A stretch of 64,000 bases of DNA from Thiomonas sp. X19 (GCF_900089495.1 NZ_LT605203.1:3705528-3769527), one strand, 5' to 3'. Shown: positions 22,305 through 31,375, numbered from the stretch's first letter. The notes: generated by a model not told the origin, from the letters alone. Made by a program: numbers and translations.

Positions 22305-25300
22305 GCCGCCCATCTCCATCCCGCCACGCTTGCGACTGGGAGCGGCTGGCTTGGGCTGCGGAAGATTCACCTCGATTTCCAGACGTTCAGGTGCCCCCAT
22401 CTGGGCGAGTAGTTCGCGACGGTACTGGTCGCGCACGCCGGGGATTTCCAGCAGCTCGCGGGCCTCGTTCCCTGCTTGCTTGGTCAATTCCTCGTGGCCG
22501 CTCATCCCGCGCTCGCGCAAGGTCGCAGCTTCATCCAGCAGTGCCTGGATGTGCCTGGCGTGGCCGTCTGCCACGCTGCCATGCAAGCCGGGGCTGCGCC
22601 CGGCGAGTTTCTGGCCTGCGCGCATGACGGCATGGATTTCCTGCAGGCTGAGGTCGCGCGACGGTTGCTGAACGGGCTTGCTCTGCTGCAACTCGGTAAC
22701 GGCCTGGCGAGGCGAGCGAGCCGGTTGCCGCCCCGCCCGCTCTCCCCTGGCCTGCGCGCGCAGATCGGCAAGAGCCTTCTGTTGCAGTACCACACCCATG
22801 CCCCAGCCTGCCGCTTGCCGCAGGCGCGTGACTGCGGTACGCACGACGCCAGCCTTGCGCCATTCCAGATGTTGCTTCCCATCCAGCATGCCCTTGAGCT
22901 TGCCGCTGATCGTGGGCCTGCCTTGCAGCACGACGGTCGCGCCGAACTTGCCGGCGAGGCCCTTGCGGGGCACCACGGCGACGTGCTCGCCTGTCAGGGT
23001 GGTGAAGCGATTGCGGACCTTGGTTGACTTGTTGAGGTCATAGGCAAGGGTCCAGCTTCCCATCTTGAGGTAGGTGCGGCCCTTGCTGTCGCGATCGAAG
23101 CTGGCACGGCCTTGGCGCAGCGCCTCATCGATCTTCTCGCGGGTCGGCAGACGTGCGCCCATGCGGTGGCTGGTGAGTGCCTGGCGGGCGAGGTCGGCAT
23201 CGTGCTGCACCGTGCGTGACACGGGCTGCAGGCGTGTGGCCGCAGGCTCTGCGGTCATAGCCTGCGCCACGTTCTGCGCGGCGAGCCTTGCGCCGGCGGC
23301 GGCCTTGGCCAAAAGACCGGGCTTCGGCGGTTCGTTCTTCAGGGTGTGATCCGCGGAAGTATCTTTCAGGCGCTCGCGGGCCATGAGTTTGTCCAGGTCT
23401 TCGATCTGCTCGCGCGTGCCGTGCAGATCGAATTTTTCCCGGTGCCGACTGGCCTGGACATAGCCCATGGCCATGTCGAGCATTTTTTCATCGACGAGCG
23501 CACGAGCGCGGTCCACGGTCACGCCTTGGGATTTGTGGGTCGTGTAGGCGTAGCCATGCTCGATGTGCGCATAGTCAGCCAAGTTGATCTCCACCACGCG
23601 CCCGTCGCCCATGCCCTTTTCATCGAGCGCGACGGTCATCTTGCCGTCCTCGATCTTCTGGATCGTCCCCGTCATGCCGTTATCGATGTGCAGGCGCTTA
23701 TCGTTCTGGGTGAACATCGCGCGCTCACCCTGAGCCATGTGGCGCCAGTCGCCTGCAGCATTCTTGAAGGAAACATCGGGGCCAGTGATTTGACCTGTGG
23801 TGCGGGCCATGCCGCGGGCAAGCTGATTGACCTGGAAGGCTTCGCGCCGCGTGCCAGTCATGACGATCGCCGATTTGCCGGTGGCCAGGTCTGCGATGGT
23901 TTGCGCCGCTACTTCACGCCTCGCAGCTTCCGCGTCCTCGTGCGCGTGGATCATGTTCGCCTCGCGCATGGAATCGAGGGCTTGCGCGGTGCGGCCCTCC
24001 GCGAGGTCGGACACGATCCTGCGGTCCGCGGCGGACTGCTGCCGCTGGACGGTGTTGATCTGCGCCGCCCCGGCCTCGCTGATCATGGTGCGGAATGCGC
24101 CTCCGGCGTCGATCGGCTGCAGTTGTCGTGGATCGCCGATCAGCTTGAGTTGCGCTCCAGATTGCTCCACGGCCAACAGTAGGCGGGCCATTTTTCGCGA
24201 GCCGACCATGCCAGCCTCGTCCAAGACGATGATGGTGTTCTTGTCCAGCTTCTCCGCCTCGTTTTCCAGCTTCAGCAGCAGCCCATCGAGGGTCGAGGAT
24301 TCCTTGATCCCCGCGCCATCAGCCAAGCCACGCGCGGCCTTGGCCGCGATCGCCGTGGCGATCACGCGCTTGCCTTGGGATTCCCACAGTTCACGAGCTG
24401 CGCCGACCATGCGGGACTTGCCCGCGCCAGCGACGCCCTGGACGGCGGCATAGCTTCTGGCGGTCAGGTGGCGGAAAGCATCCGCTTGTTCTGTGCTCAG
24501 TTTGTGGCGTTGGCTGAGTTCGGCAAGACGCTCGTCATCCTGCTCCAGGCGCACCGCCGAGAGTCTCTTCGCGGCGTCGCCCAGCCCGCGCTCAATTTCC
24601 AGCATCTCGCGGGAGGTCCAGCGAGGGTCGCCGGTTTTGGTGTCGATCAACTCGACCAGTTCGCCGGATTCGACCATCCGCTGGATGTGCGTTTCGGGGT
24701 TGGCGTCCTTGTCTTGGCTGTAGACAAATCCGGCGGCGCGGAGCTGGGTCGCGGTCAGGGTCGATGCCTGACCGAAGGCTTCAACGGTGAATTCCTGATC
24801 ATTCCAGAGTTTCAATTCCTCCTGGCCGCTGCGGATCGCAGCCGGATCGAAGTCGTGGCGCCCGGCGGCTTCACGGGCGCGGCTGAAAATCTCGGCGCGG
24901 TCAACCTCGCCCTTAGCCTGCCGCGTGTCCATTTTGAAGGCGGCGCCCGCCTTGCTGTTTGGGTCGATTCCCATCTTGGACAGGTACTCGGCGATTTCCT
25001 GCGAGCGGCCGGATTGCTCGCGGGTCAAAGCATCAGGCACGCCCGTAATCCTGAAGGATGCCCGGTCGCGCTCGATGCTGTATCCCATCTCTCGCAGGGT
25101 TGAGGCAAGGTGGGCGCGGTAATAAGCGCCCAGCTCCATTTTGTGGCGCGAATCAAAATCCACGGTTTTGCCGTTCGCGGCAAGGTTGGGGGTGATCGCA
25201 TGGGTGTGGAGCTGCGCATCGCCATTGCGCGATGTGCTGTGCTCGAACGTTGCCACAAGCAGCTCGCCATGGGGGATTTTCTCAATGCCCCCATGGCCTG

Positions 25301-25706
25301 CACGTTGCACAAACGCGCCGATTTTTTCGGCGTGCGCGATGGCGGCCTCGACGGCTTTTTGCTGCGCGGAGCTAATGGCCTGGCGTGTTGCTTGGTCGGC
25401 TGTTGCCCAGATGATGGAGACCGACTTCGGCGCAGAGAACGTGAGGTCATAGCCCGGCTTGTGCGCAGGCCCTGCATTGTGCGCAATGGGTTTGCCAGTG
25501 GCGGGGTCGAAGCCGGAAAACGCTTCGATCAATTGCCCCTTTTGGACTTGCTGGCCGTCCAGATTCAGAGCTTGGGCGAACTTGCCAACCCACTTGCCAG
25601 GCGGCTCACCGCCTGCGGTGTAATAGTCCTCACGGGCGAGGTCTTCGTAATACTGCGCGGCTCCGGCGGCGTCCGCCCCGGCGTCGATGCTGTGGAAGCT
25701 GAGCAT
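22302..25706 (-). CDS. MobF-type relaxase-helicase (TraI/TrwC-like)
   Basis: This 1134-aa protein should nick oriT, stay covalently bound to the 5' end and unwind the strand for transfer. The N-terminal TrwC relaxase domain (1-300) has catalytic tyrosine candidates Y19/Y20 and Y28/Y29, and the three-His metal site (H156 and H167-T-H169 in Q-L-H-T-H-A-I). The RecD-like helicase domain follows, with Walker A G-V-A-G-A-G-K-S (424-431), D-E-A-G (496-499) and the late Y-T-T-H-K-S-Q-G motif. The C-terminal ~300 residues are Arg/Gln-rich and unassigned. It appears full length. Confidence 0.95.
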   Translation of the reverse strand: MLSFHSIDAGADAAGAAQYYEDLAREDYYTAGGEPPGKWVGKFAQALNLDGQQVQKGQLIEAFSGFDPATGKPIAHNAGPAHKPGYDLTFSAPKSVSIIWATADQATRQAISSAQQKAVEAAIAHAEKIGAFVQRAGHGGIEKIPHGELLVATFEHSTSRNGDAQLHTHAITPNLAANGKTVDFDSRHKMELGAYYRAHLASTLREMGYSIERDRASFRITGVPDALTREQSGRSQEIAEYLSKMGIDPNSKAGAAFKMDTRQAKGEVDRAEIFSRAREAAGRHDFDPAAIRSGQEELKLWNDQEFTVEAFGQASTLTATQLRAAGFVYSQDKDANPETHIQRMVESGELVELIDTKTGDPRWTSREMLEIERGLGDAAKRLSAVRLEQDDERLAELSQRHKLSTEQADAFRHLTARSYAAVQGVAGAGKSRMVGAARELWESQGKRVIATAIAAKAARGLADGAGIKESSTLDGLLLKLENEAEKLDKNTIIVLDEAGMVGSRKMARLLLAVEQSGAQLKLIGDPRQLQPIDAGGAFRTMISEAGAAQINTVQRQQSAADRRIVSDLAEGRTAQALDSMREANMIHAHEDAEAARREVAAQTIADLATGKSAIVMTGTRREAFQVNQLARGMARTTGQITGPDVSFKNAAGDWRHMAQGERAMFTQNDKRLHIDNGMTGTIQKIEDGKMTVALDEKGMGDGRVVEINLADYAHIEHGYAYTTHKSQGVTVDRARALVDEKMLDMAMGYVQASRHREKFDLHGTREQIEDLDKLMARERLKDTSADHTLKNEPPKPGLLAKAAAGARLAAQNVAQAMTAEPAATRLQPVSRTVQHDADLARQALTSHRMGARLPTREKIDEALRQGRASFDRDSKGRTYLKMGSWTLAYDLNKSTKVRNRFTTLTGEHVAVVPRKGLAGKFGATVVLQGRPTISGKLKGMLDGKQHLEWRKAGVVRTAVTRLRQAAGWGMGVVLQQKALADLRAQARGERAGRQPARSPRQAVTELQQSKPVQQPSRDLSLQEIHAVMRAGQKLAGRSPGLHGSVADGHARHIQALLDEAATLRERGMSGHEELTKQAGNEARELLEIPGVRDQYRRELLAQMGAPERLEIEVNLPQPKPAAPSRKRGGMEMGG

Positions 25707-25709
25707 GGC

Positions 25710-25952
25710 TTACTCCTGGCCGTCGGCGGTGAAACCGGTGGTCTGTGTTGCCGACTTCTGTGGCGCTTCCAGGATGGCACGCAGGCGCTCGGGCGTGAGG
25801 TTTTGCGAGCGAATCAATGCCAGCAAGGCGCGATCCTGCGCGTCCTTGTCGGCGCGTTGCAAAGCGGCGATGCGGGCGTCGATCTTGCGGATTTGCTCGG
25901 CGAGGCTGGAGCGCTTGGCCTGTAGTTTCTGAATTGCGGTGGCTTCGGTCAT
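25710..25952 (-). CDS. Small coiled-coil protein upstream of relaxase
   Basis: This 80-aa protein starts M-T-E-A-T-A-I-Q-K-L-Q-A-K-R-S-S and has an amphipathic coiled coil (L-A-E-Q-I-R-K-I-D-A-R-I-A-A-L) followed by a short helix (N-L-T-P-E-R-L-R-A-I-L). It ends 3 bp before the relaxase start, so it is co-transcribed and probably coupled. It resembles small mobilization accessory proteins; the exact role is not known. Confidence 0.65.
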   Translation of the reverse strand: MTEATAIQKLQAKRSSLAEQIRKIDARIAALQRADKDAQDRALLALIRSQNLTPERLRAILEAPQKSATQTTGFTADGQE

Positions 25953-25995
25953 GGCTGATCCTTTCTGGACGATTCGCGAGGACGGCCCTCGCATG

Positions 25996-26020
25996 TGTAT
26001 TCACACGGGTGCGAAATCTC
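25996..26020. repeat. Dispersed ~25-bp repeat, copy 5
   Basis: GTATTCACACGGGTGCGAAA, immediately after the stop of the MobC-like gene; GTGTATTCACAC is itself palindromic. Confidence 0.7.
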
Positions 26021-26528
26021 AGACAGGGTTGGTCGGCCAGGATTCGGGAGGCATGCCCTTTGGCAGGCGTCCAAACTGGCGCATCGGCGTTGCCTGCGGC
26101 CACTGGCCGTAGGTCTTCCAATACGCACGGGCAACGTGCAAAAGTTGCTCTGCGTCCGAGCTTCCTGGTATGTCTTGGTCGAGCGGCAGATCAGCCAAGT
26201 AGCGGGCACGGAATTCGGAAAAACTCGGGATACGGACCTGCTCCCGCAGGTGCTCGATAAGGCTCAGAAAAGCCTCTTCCTGCTCGGCTAAACGAGATTC
26301 CAGCATGCCCACACGATCAACCAGTTCAGCGGTCTGCATGGCGGCGCGATCCATCGATTCGCTACCCGACCCGCCGGTCGATGGCGGCGGGTTTTGCGAG
26401 ACATCACGGCCCAGCATGGCGATACGCCCATAGGCGCTTATGGTCATGCCAAGAGATTTGGCGATGCGCTCGATTTCCTGCTTTTCAACGGGTGACAGAC
26501 GGATGCGGAATGGCATGGTTTTGCTCAT
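26019..26528 (-). CDS. MobC/TrwA-like ribbon-helix-helix mobilization protein
   Basis: This 169-aa protein has an N-terminal R-I-R-L-S-P-V-E-K-Q-E-I-E-R-I-A-K-S-L-G that matches the RHH domain of relaxosome accessory proteins (MobC, NikA, TrwA). A coiled coil (M-Q-T-A-E-L-V-D-R-V-G-M-L-E-S) and a C-terminal domain with Trp/Pro-rich end follow. ATG 26528 is chosen over the longer frame because it begins at the RHH. TGGACTAC boxes lie just upstream. Confidence 0.7.
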   Translation of the reverse strand: MSKTMPFRIRLSPVEKQEIERIAKSLGMTISAYGRIAMLGRDVSQNPPPSTGGSGSESMDRAAMQTAELVDRVGMLESRLAEQEEAFLSLIEHLREQVRIPSFSEFRARYLADLPLDQDIPGSSDAEQLLHVARAYWKTYGQWPQATPMRQFGRLPKGMPPESWPTNPV

Positions 26529-26546
26529 GGCGGTGCTCCAAAATGC

Positions 26547-26635
26547 TGGACTACAGTGGAAAGCCTTGCGGCGTATGGGTTTGCAGACGATTTCGCAGAA
26601 ATTTGGACTACACATGGACTACAGGCGGTAGTCCA
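26547..26635. promoter_or_regulatory. TGGACTAC boxes (operator or relaxosome site)
   Basis: Direct copies of TGGACTAC are at 26547-26554, 26604-26611 and 26615-26622, with an inverted copy GTAGTCCA at 26628-26635. Boxes two and three are spaced by 11 bp, one helical turn. They sit upstream of the MobC-like gene, the place for an autoregulatory and oriT-proximal binding site. Confidence 0.6.
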
Positions 26636-26737
26636 CGGCGAGCAAGCAACGACGCGGGTTTCGTGGTGTTTTGGTGTTGGCGCTTGCATCGCTAGGTGCG
26701 TCAGGTCTGTGATTAATTGCCTTTGCCGTTTGGTGGC

Positions 26738-27340
26738 TCATGCGAGGCTCAGAATCATGCTGATCGTCATGGCCCCGGCTGAAGCGAAAATCGCAAAATC
26801 CAGGGCTCGTGCTTGCGCTTTCGGCAGAACAATTCCGCTGCGCACGGCGACGAGGCCAAGGGCTGCGGCCATCGCTGCCGCAGCTCCGGCAAGGTGCCCT
26901 GCCGGGATCGCCTGGAGCATGCCGTAGGCCACAACGATGAGAGCCACCAGAACAGCCAACAGGCGGGCGCCCTCGCGGCCCTGGCCGTGCCCAGCAGCGA
27001 ACAGTGCGGAGAGCGCGGCAAAGCCCGCGCCTGCGGCGATTGCCGCCTCGCGCTGGTCCGGTGCAATCTGCAAAACCGCCCATGCGGCGGCAGGCCACAG
27101 CAAGGCCGGCGCAGCCGATTTCAGAAACAGGCCCAGCAGGCGCAGGCTGGCACCGGCCCCGCCGGTGCTGCCACGACGCGCCCCCAGAAACAAGGGTGAG
27201 AGCAATTCGAGAACGGCCAAGGTGATGGCGACCGCCGCGGCAGCGGCGGGCGGCAGCACCAGGCCGAAATATTTGTAGGCCGCCGCACCGATCAGCAAGG
27301 CGAAAGCAAGCCTGAAAAATGCATGGAGAAAGGCGATCAC
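26738..27340 (-). CDS. Polytopic membrane protein upstream of mobC-like gene
   Basis: This 200-aa protein is very hydrophobic, with about six transmembrane segments (from M-I-A-F-L-H-A-F-F-R-L-A-F-A-L-L-I-G to the final F-A-S-A-G-A-M-T-I-S-M-I-L-S). It overlaps the stop of the TraD-like gene by ATGA (27337-27340), so it is in the transfer operon. No family is recognised; an envelope role in mobilization is inferred from position. Confidence 0.7.
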   Translation of the reverse strand: MIAFLHAFFRLAFALLIGAAAYKYFGLVLPPAAAAAVAITLAVLELLSPLFLGARRGSTGGAGASLRLLGLFLKSAAPALLWPAAAWAVLQIAPDQREAAIAAGAGFAALSALFAAGHGQGREGARLLAVLVALIVVAYGMLQAIPAGHLAGAAAAMAAALGLVAVRSGIVLPKAQARALDFAIFASAGAMTISMILSLA

Positions 27341-29025
27341 GGGAACACTCCTTCATGGTCTTCGTCGACGGCGGCGTCATCCTCATCCACCTGCACTGAT
27401 TCGCGCGGATGCGAAATTTCCGGCGCTGGCTCTGGCAGCGAAAATTGCGGACCATCGCGCCACGCTGCGGACTCAACGAACGCCTCGGCGATGGCAGGCG
27501 CCCTCGGGCCAAACGGCTGAATGGCCTTGCCCATCGTGTCCTCGATGTGCACCACGATTTCGATGCCTTCGCGCGTTTCCTGCAAGCCCAGCAAATCGGA
27601 CGGATTGATCACCTGCTGGCGGTCGGGCATGGCCGACTTTCCAGGCAATGCGCCACCGTCCGCGGTGGATTGGTAGCGACGGATTTCGCGCTCGCCGATG
27701 CGCTTGGCCACCGCCTCGGCTGTCGTGTCAGAGACCCGGCAGTAAATCTTGGTGGACTGCATCGATAGGATGGGCGCGGCCTTTTCGCGACCGACCAGTG
27801 CGGTTAGTTGCGATTCATCCTGCAGGGCTTTCACGACCCGGACGCCGCGGCTTCGCCCAAGCTCTTCGATCTTCTGGATGTGGGGAAAGCTGTCCTTGCC
27901 CAACTGGGGAAACTCATCGAGGACGAACCACGTCCCGGATTCGTCCGGCGAGACTTCAGGCAGATCGGCGCTTGCAACGACGCTGGCTGCAAGCGCCAGG
28001 ATCGATCCAAAGAGAGCTTCTGCGGCGGTCTGGTGGTTCGGGTTGTTGTTCAGGATCATCAGCGCCGGCCCATGACCTTGTAGCCAGGCACGGATGGAAA
28101 ATCGCTCGCGGCTTGGGCTGTCCACTGCTGCCATTTGCGCAATCCAGCCTGTGCGTTGGGCAAGGGTGCTGAGGATGTTTTTTTCAGCCGGGCTGATGTC
28201 TCCGCCGGAGAAAAATGAGGGCATAGCGATGGGGACCTGCGGGTCCTTTGAAGCGGCCTTGTGCACCAGTTCCGCAGGATCGCCGATCAGCGCGCCATAC
28301 AAATCACGCCACGTCCAGCCGAAGGGCAAGGACTGGACAAGCCCTGCGAACAGGCGCCGGGCGTTGTCATAGAAAAATCCGTTTTCCTTGGCGCCCTCGC
28401 CAACCACAATCCGGGCGAATTCTTGTGACCTGGCGAGGCTGTCCACGTCGGCGCTCGCATCCCAAATCACAGATCGGGAGTCCCAGGGGCCGAGCAGCGC
28501 AGCGCCGTTTTCAGTCCAGAGTTGGGCGGAGTAGTCACCTTTCGAATCATGGATGGCAACGCGATCACGACGAACGAGCGCTTGGGAGATAACAGAGGAC
28601 AATGTGACCGTCTTCCCTGCGCCGGGCAAACCAACCAGGTAGATATGCCCGACTTCCCGTTTGCGAGCCAGCTCAACGCCACCGATGCGAAGACCTTGCA
28701 CCTCTCCCCTGCCTTGCGCCGGGCTCATCAACTGGCGCTCGCGGGCCTGCAGGACACGGCGGGCGCGGGCTGGCTCCGGCAAGAATTCGACCCCGCGCAA
28801 GTGGTCGATGCTGCGCTGCGTAGCAGCGATCCAGGCCCCGACGAGTGCCCCTACGCCTGCGCTGGCCAGGCCGAAGCTCATGCGCAGCATGTCAGCAATT
28901 CCAGTTTGATGCAGACTCAGTGCAAGCCCAGAAAGGGCCGGGCTGGCGGCGGCGGTGCCGGCGATGGCGCCGGCCATCGCGCCGATGAGGATTTCTTCGG
29001 CTCGGACTTTAAGCAGTGGCTGCAT
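27337..29025 (-). CDS. traD: TraD-like type IV coupling protein
   Basis: This 562-aa VirD4/TraD-superfamily ATPase should link the relaxosome to a secretion channel. There are two N-terminal membrane helices (residues 12-35 and 50-68), then Walker A G-L-P-G-A-G-K-T (132-139), and Walker B W-F-V-L-D-E-F-P-Q-L-G (366-376). The C-terminus is acidic (D-E-D-D-A-A-V-D-E-D), as in many coupling proteins. Its start M-Q-P-L-L-K at 29025 overlaps the AAA+ gene by 17 nt. No T4SS genes are nearby, so it must use a helper channel. Confidence 0.88.
   Translation of the reverse strand: MQPLLKVRAEEILIGAMAGAIAGTAAASPALSGLALSLHQTGIADMLRMSFGLASAGVGALVGAWIAATQRSIDHLRGVEFLPEPARARRVLQARERQLMSPAQGRGEVQGLRIGGVELARKREVGHIYLVGLPGAGKTVTLSSVISQALVRRDRVAIHDSKGDYSAQLWTENGAALLGPWDSRSVIWDASADVDSLARSQEFARIVVGEGAKENGFFYDNARRLFAGLVQSLPFGWTWRDLYGALIGDPAELVHKAASKDPQVPIAMPSFFSGGDISPAEKNILSTLAQRTGWIAQMAAVDSPSRERFSIRAWLQGHGPALMILNNNPNHQTAAEALFGSILALAASVVASADLPEVSPDESGTWFVLDEFPQLGKDSFPHIQKIEELGRSRGVRVVKALQDESQLTALVGREKAAPILSMQSTKIYCRVSDTTAEAVAKRIGEREIRRYQSTADGGALPGKSAMPDRQQVINPSDLLGLQETREGIEIVVHIEDTMGKAIQPFGPRAPAIAEAFVESAAWRDGPQFSLPEPAPEISHPRESVQVDEDDAAVDEDHEGVFP
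27398..27420. repeat. Dispersed ~25-bp repeat, copy 6
   Basis: ATTCGCGCGGATGCGAAATT lies inside the 3' part of the TraD-like gene, encoding E-I-S-H-P-R-E-S. It shows that the repeat can sit in coding sequence. Confidence 0.65.
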
Positions 29026-30403
29026 GGTTGCCTCCGGTGACCGTCGATGTCTCAGCAGGCAGAACCTGCACCGCATCGCCGTGGACGGCGATGCGGACTT
29101 GCGAGTGGCCAGCACGGCGAGCGTCGAACAGCCGATCCACTACGCGCTTTTCAACGACGCGCAGCAGCTCGCGAATTCCGTACTGCTGCATGCGCTCGTG
29201 CATGGTCACGGCGTCGATCAATACGGCGGCGTCCACCTTCACCAGCTCGATTCCTGCTTCGTGGGCTAGGTGCTGAAGGGACTTCGCCACAATACGCACC
29301 ATCGCAAGGCGGTCAAGGGGAGGAAAGGCATAGATTTCATCAATGCGGGCAAGCTGCTCGGGCCGGAATACGCTGGCCAGAGCGTCCTTCACCCCGATGC
29401 GGCGAACCGCAGGGTCCTGCTCGTTCTTGACCAGGTCGGCGATCTTCTGGTGTTCGGCGTTGCTGGTCAGGACGATGAGATGACCACTGGCATCCATCGT
29501 TTGCCCAGTGGACTGCTCGGTGATGCGACCTTCGTCAAAAAGTCCCATCAGCACCTTGTAGACATCTGGATGCGCTTTCTCGACCTCGTCGAACAAGATC
29601 AGGCCCGTGCGGTTACGCTGGATTCCACGGGTAAGCTGCCCGCCCTGCTCGCTCCCCACGTAGCCGGGAGGTGACCCGATCAGGCGCTGCGTGGACGATG
29701 ACTCCACCATTTCGTTGCAATCGAACCGCAGCAACTTATCGACCCCGAAAATCAGGTCAGACAACGCTTTCGCCAGCTCGGTTTTGCCGGCGCCGGTTGC
29801 TCCGACGAACAGGACTACACCGAGGGGCTTGTGCTTGCGCTGCATTTCAATTCGGCGACTGATAAGGGCCACGACATCGCGCACGATGCCGTCCTGCCCG
29901 ATGACAACTTCAGCCACCTCTTCCGAGGCGCCATCCACATCGAAGGGGTAAAGTGACTCAACCGCGTAGGCGGTCTGATGTTGCTGCTCCGACTCCCCAT
30001 TGACGAAGGCTTGTAGCGCTTGGGGGTCGTTGACGAAATCGAAGATGCTGGGCATGAGGAGGCCTTTGAAAATGCGATGAAGAAGGATGGTGGCGGCCAA
30101 GCCGGCGAAGGCCCCGCCAAGAGCAAGCGCGAAGCGCTCCACGGCGATGCCATGGGTCAACTGGCAGAGGTTTTGCAGTGCGAGGGCTGTGCCCTCGCCT
30201 GCGACGAAAAACAGCCCAGTCAGCACGGCGGGTCGGCCCCAGAAGAATCTTTTGAGGGGCGATGGCCGGCGCCACTTTGTCCAGGCGATTCCTGCGCCTG
30301 CGGCGAGGAATCCGAGGGGCATGCCCTGAATGGCAAAGGCCAGGATGATCATGATCAGACCGACGACCGCCAGCGTCAGCCAGACCTTTGCGAGTTCAGC
30401 CAT
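29009..30403 (-). CDS. Membrane-anchored Clp-like AAA+ ATPase
   Basis: This 464-aa protein has an N-terminal part with about four hydrophobic helices (7-27, 29-41, 58-80, 92-108). A single AAA+ module of the ClpA/ClpB D2 type follows: Walker A G-A-T-G-A-G-K-T (201-208), pore loop G-Y-V-G in S-P-P-G-Y-V-G (244-250), Walker B L-I-L-F-D-E-V-E-K-A-H (268-278), sensor 1 V-L-T-S-N-A (311-316), and a C-terminal D2-like small domain. The pore loop indicates polypeptide threading. It lies between the coupling protein and a jelly-roll-like membrane protein in one operon; the role in transfer is unknown. Confidence 0.85.
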   Translation of the reverse strand: MAELAKVWLTLAVVGLIMIILAFAIQGMPLGFLAAGAGIAWTKWRRPSPLKRFFWGRPAVLTGLFFVAGEGTALALQNLCQLTHGIAVERFALALGGAFAGLAATILLHRIFKGLLMPSIFDFVNDPQALQAFVNGESEQQHQTAYAVESLYPFDVDGASEEVAEVVIGQDGIVRDVVALISRRIEMQRKHKPLGVVLFVGATGAGKTELAKALSDLIFGVDKLLRFDCNEMVESSSTQRLIGSPPGYVGSEQGGQLTRGIQRNRTGLILFDEVEKAHPDVYKVLMGLFDEGRITEQSTGQTMDASGHLIVLTSNAEHQKIADLVKNEQDPAVRRIGVKDALASVFRPEQLARIDEIYAFPPLDRLAMVRIVAKSLQHLAHEAGIELVKVDAAVLIDAVTMHERMQQYGIRELLRVVEKRVVDRLFDARRAGHSQVRIAVHGDAVQVLPAETSTVTGGNHAATA

Positions 30404-31301
30404 GGCTGGGCTCCTTCGGTACTGCTGGTGCGCTTGCTGGGGCTGTAGGGGACGAGGCTGGCCACAGGGGCACCAGGGCCGTCGGCACTGCCGCGGCCAT
30501 AGGCTTTATGTACAGGTCTACCGTCGCCGCCTGGTCGGGCTTCTGTGTGGCCTTGCAGTCCACTTTGACGACGATTTGATGCAGCCCTGCGGCGAGGTTG
30601 ACCGTGGCGCTGGACGCCTGCGGAGGAGATTTGTCAGGCCAATAGGGATTGAAGTCGCGGGCGGCTTGAAGAATGGTGTCGGCACGGCCATCGAGAGCTG
30701 CGCTCAGCGATGCGGTGGCTTTGCCTGCAAGCCGAGCTGCCAGCAGGTACTCGCCTGCCTGCGGGGCTTGAAAATACATGGAGTAGATCAGGCGGACCGG
30801 TGAGGTCGTGGTGATGAAAGGAGCCAGTTGGGTAGGGATGGCCGCGCCGATGCTGGCCGTTGCGCCCTGCTGGGTTGCGGTGCCGACCAGCGTTGGCGGC
30901 AAGATTGATTGCCCTTGGATGGGGAGACTGAATGCCTGAACCTGCCATGCGCCCGATTGCAAAGAGCCGTGCGAGGCTGGGAGGGCTGGCAGCATGGCGC
31001 TAGTCAGGGAGGTGGCAGCCAGGGCCTGAGAGGCCGCGGGAGGGGCCGCATTCACGTTGGCGGGGGTTGGCGTTGGGACAGGCTTGCCCGCTACCGCGGG
31101 GGCCGGGCCTACCGGCCCGGCCTGGGCTTGCAAGGGGGGTGGGTTGGTTTGAGGAGATGGGCTGTGGTGGGTGGCGCTGCTGGCCAGGCCGATCAGCATG
31201 GCCAGCAGCAGCAGAGAAAGGAAACCGGCGGCGCCCAGGACAAGGGGCAATGGGACGCCGAATCGATCGGCGAGCGCTTGCAATTGCGGGGGGATTTTCA
31301 T
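30396..31301 (-). CDS. Bitopic protein with Pro-rich linker and β-sandwich domain
   Basis: This 301-aa protein has a short cytoplasmic N-terminus and one transmembrane helix (about 20-42: V-L-G-A-A-G-F-L-S-L-L-L-L-A-M). A long Pro/Ala-rich linker and a β-rich C-terminal domain follow (R-L-I-Y-S-M-Y-F-Q-A-P-Q-A-G-E-Y, then L-A-A-G-L-H-Q-I-V-V-K-V), which looks like a carbohydrate-binding or PA14-like sandwich. The final ~45 residues are again Pro/Ala-rich. It overlaps the AAA+ gene by 8 nt. The topology suggests a periplasmic β domain. Confidence 0.65.
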   Translation of the reverse strand: MKIPPQLQALADRFGVPLPLVLGAAGFLSLLLLAMLIGLASSATHHSPSPQTNPPPLQAQAGPVGPAPAVAGKPVPTPTPANVNAAPPAASQALAATSLTSAMLPALPASHGSLQSGAWQVQAFSLPIQGQSILPPTLVGTATQQGATASIGAAIPTQLAPFITTTSPVRLIYSMYFQAPQAGEYLLAARLAGKATASLSAALDGRADTILQAARDFNPYWPDKSPPQASSATVNLAAGLHQIVVKVDCKATQKPDQAATVDLYIKPMAAAVPTALVPLWPASSPTAPASAPAVPKEPSHG

Positions 31302-31342
31302 GAAAGACTCCTTTTTGGGCGTGGGGCACTCCCCCACTGCCC

Positions 31343-31363
31343 ATATTCAGCAGGGTGCGAAAC
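31343..31363. repeat. Dispersed ~25-bp repeat, copy 7
   Basis: ATATTCAGCAGGGTGCGAAA, between the bitopic protein gene and the stop of the 116-aa ORF. Confidence 0.6.
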
Positions 31364-31375
31364 CGATAACGAGGA

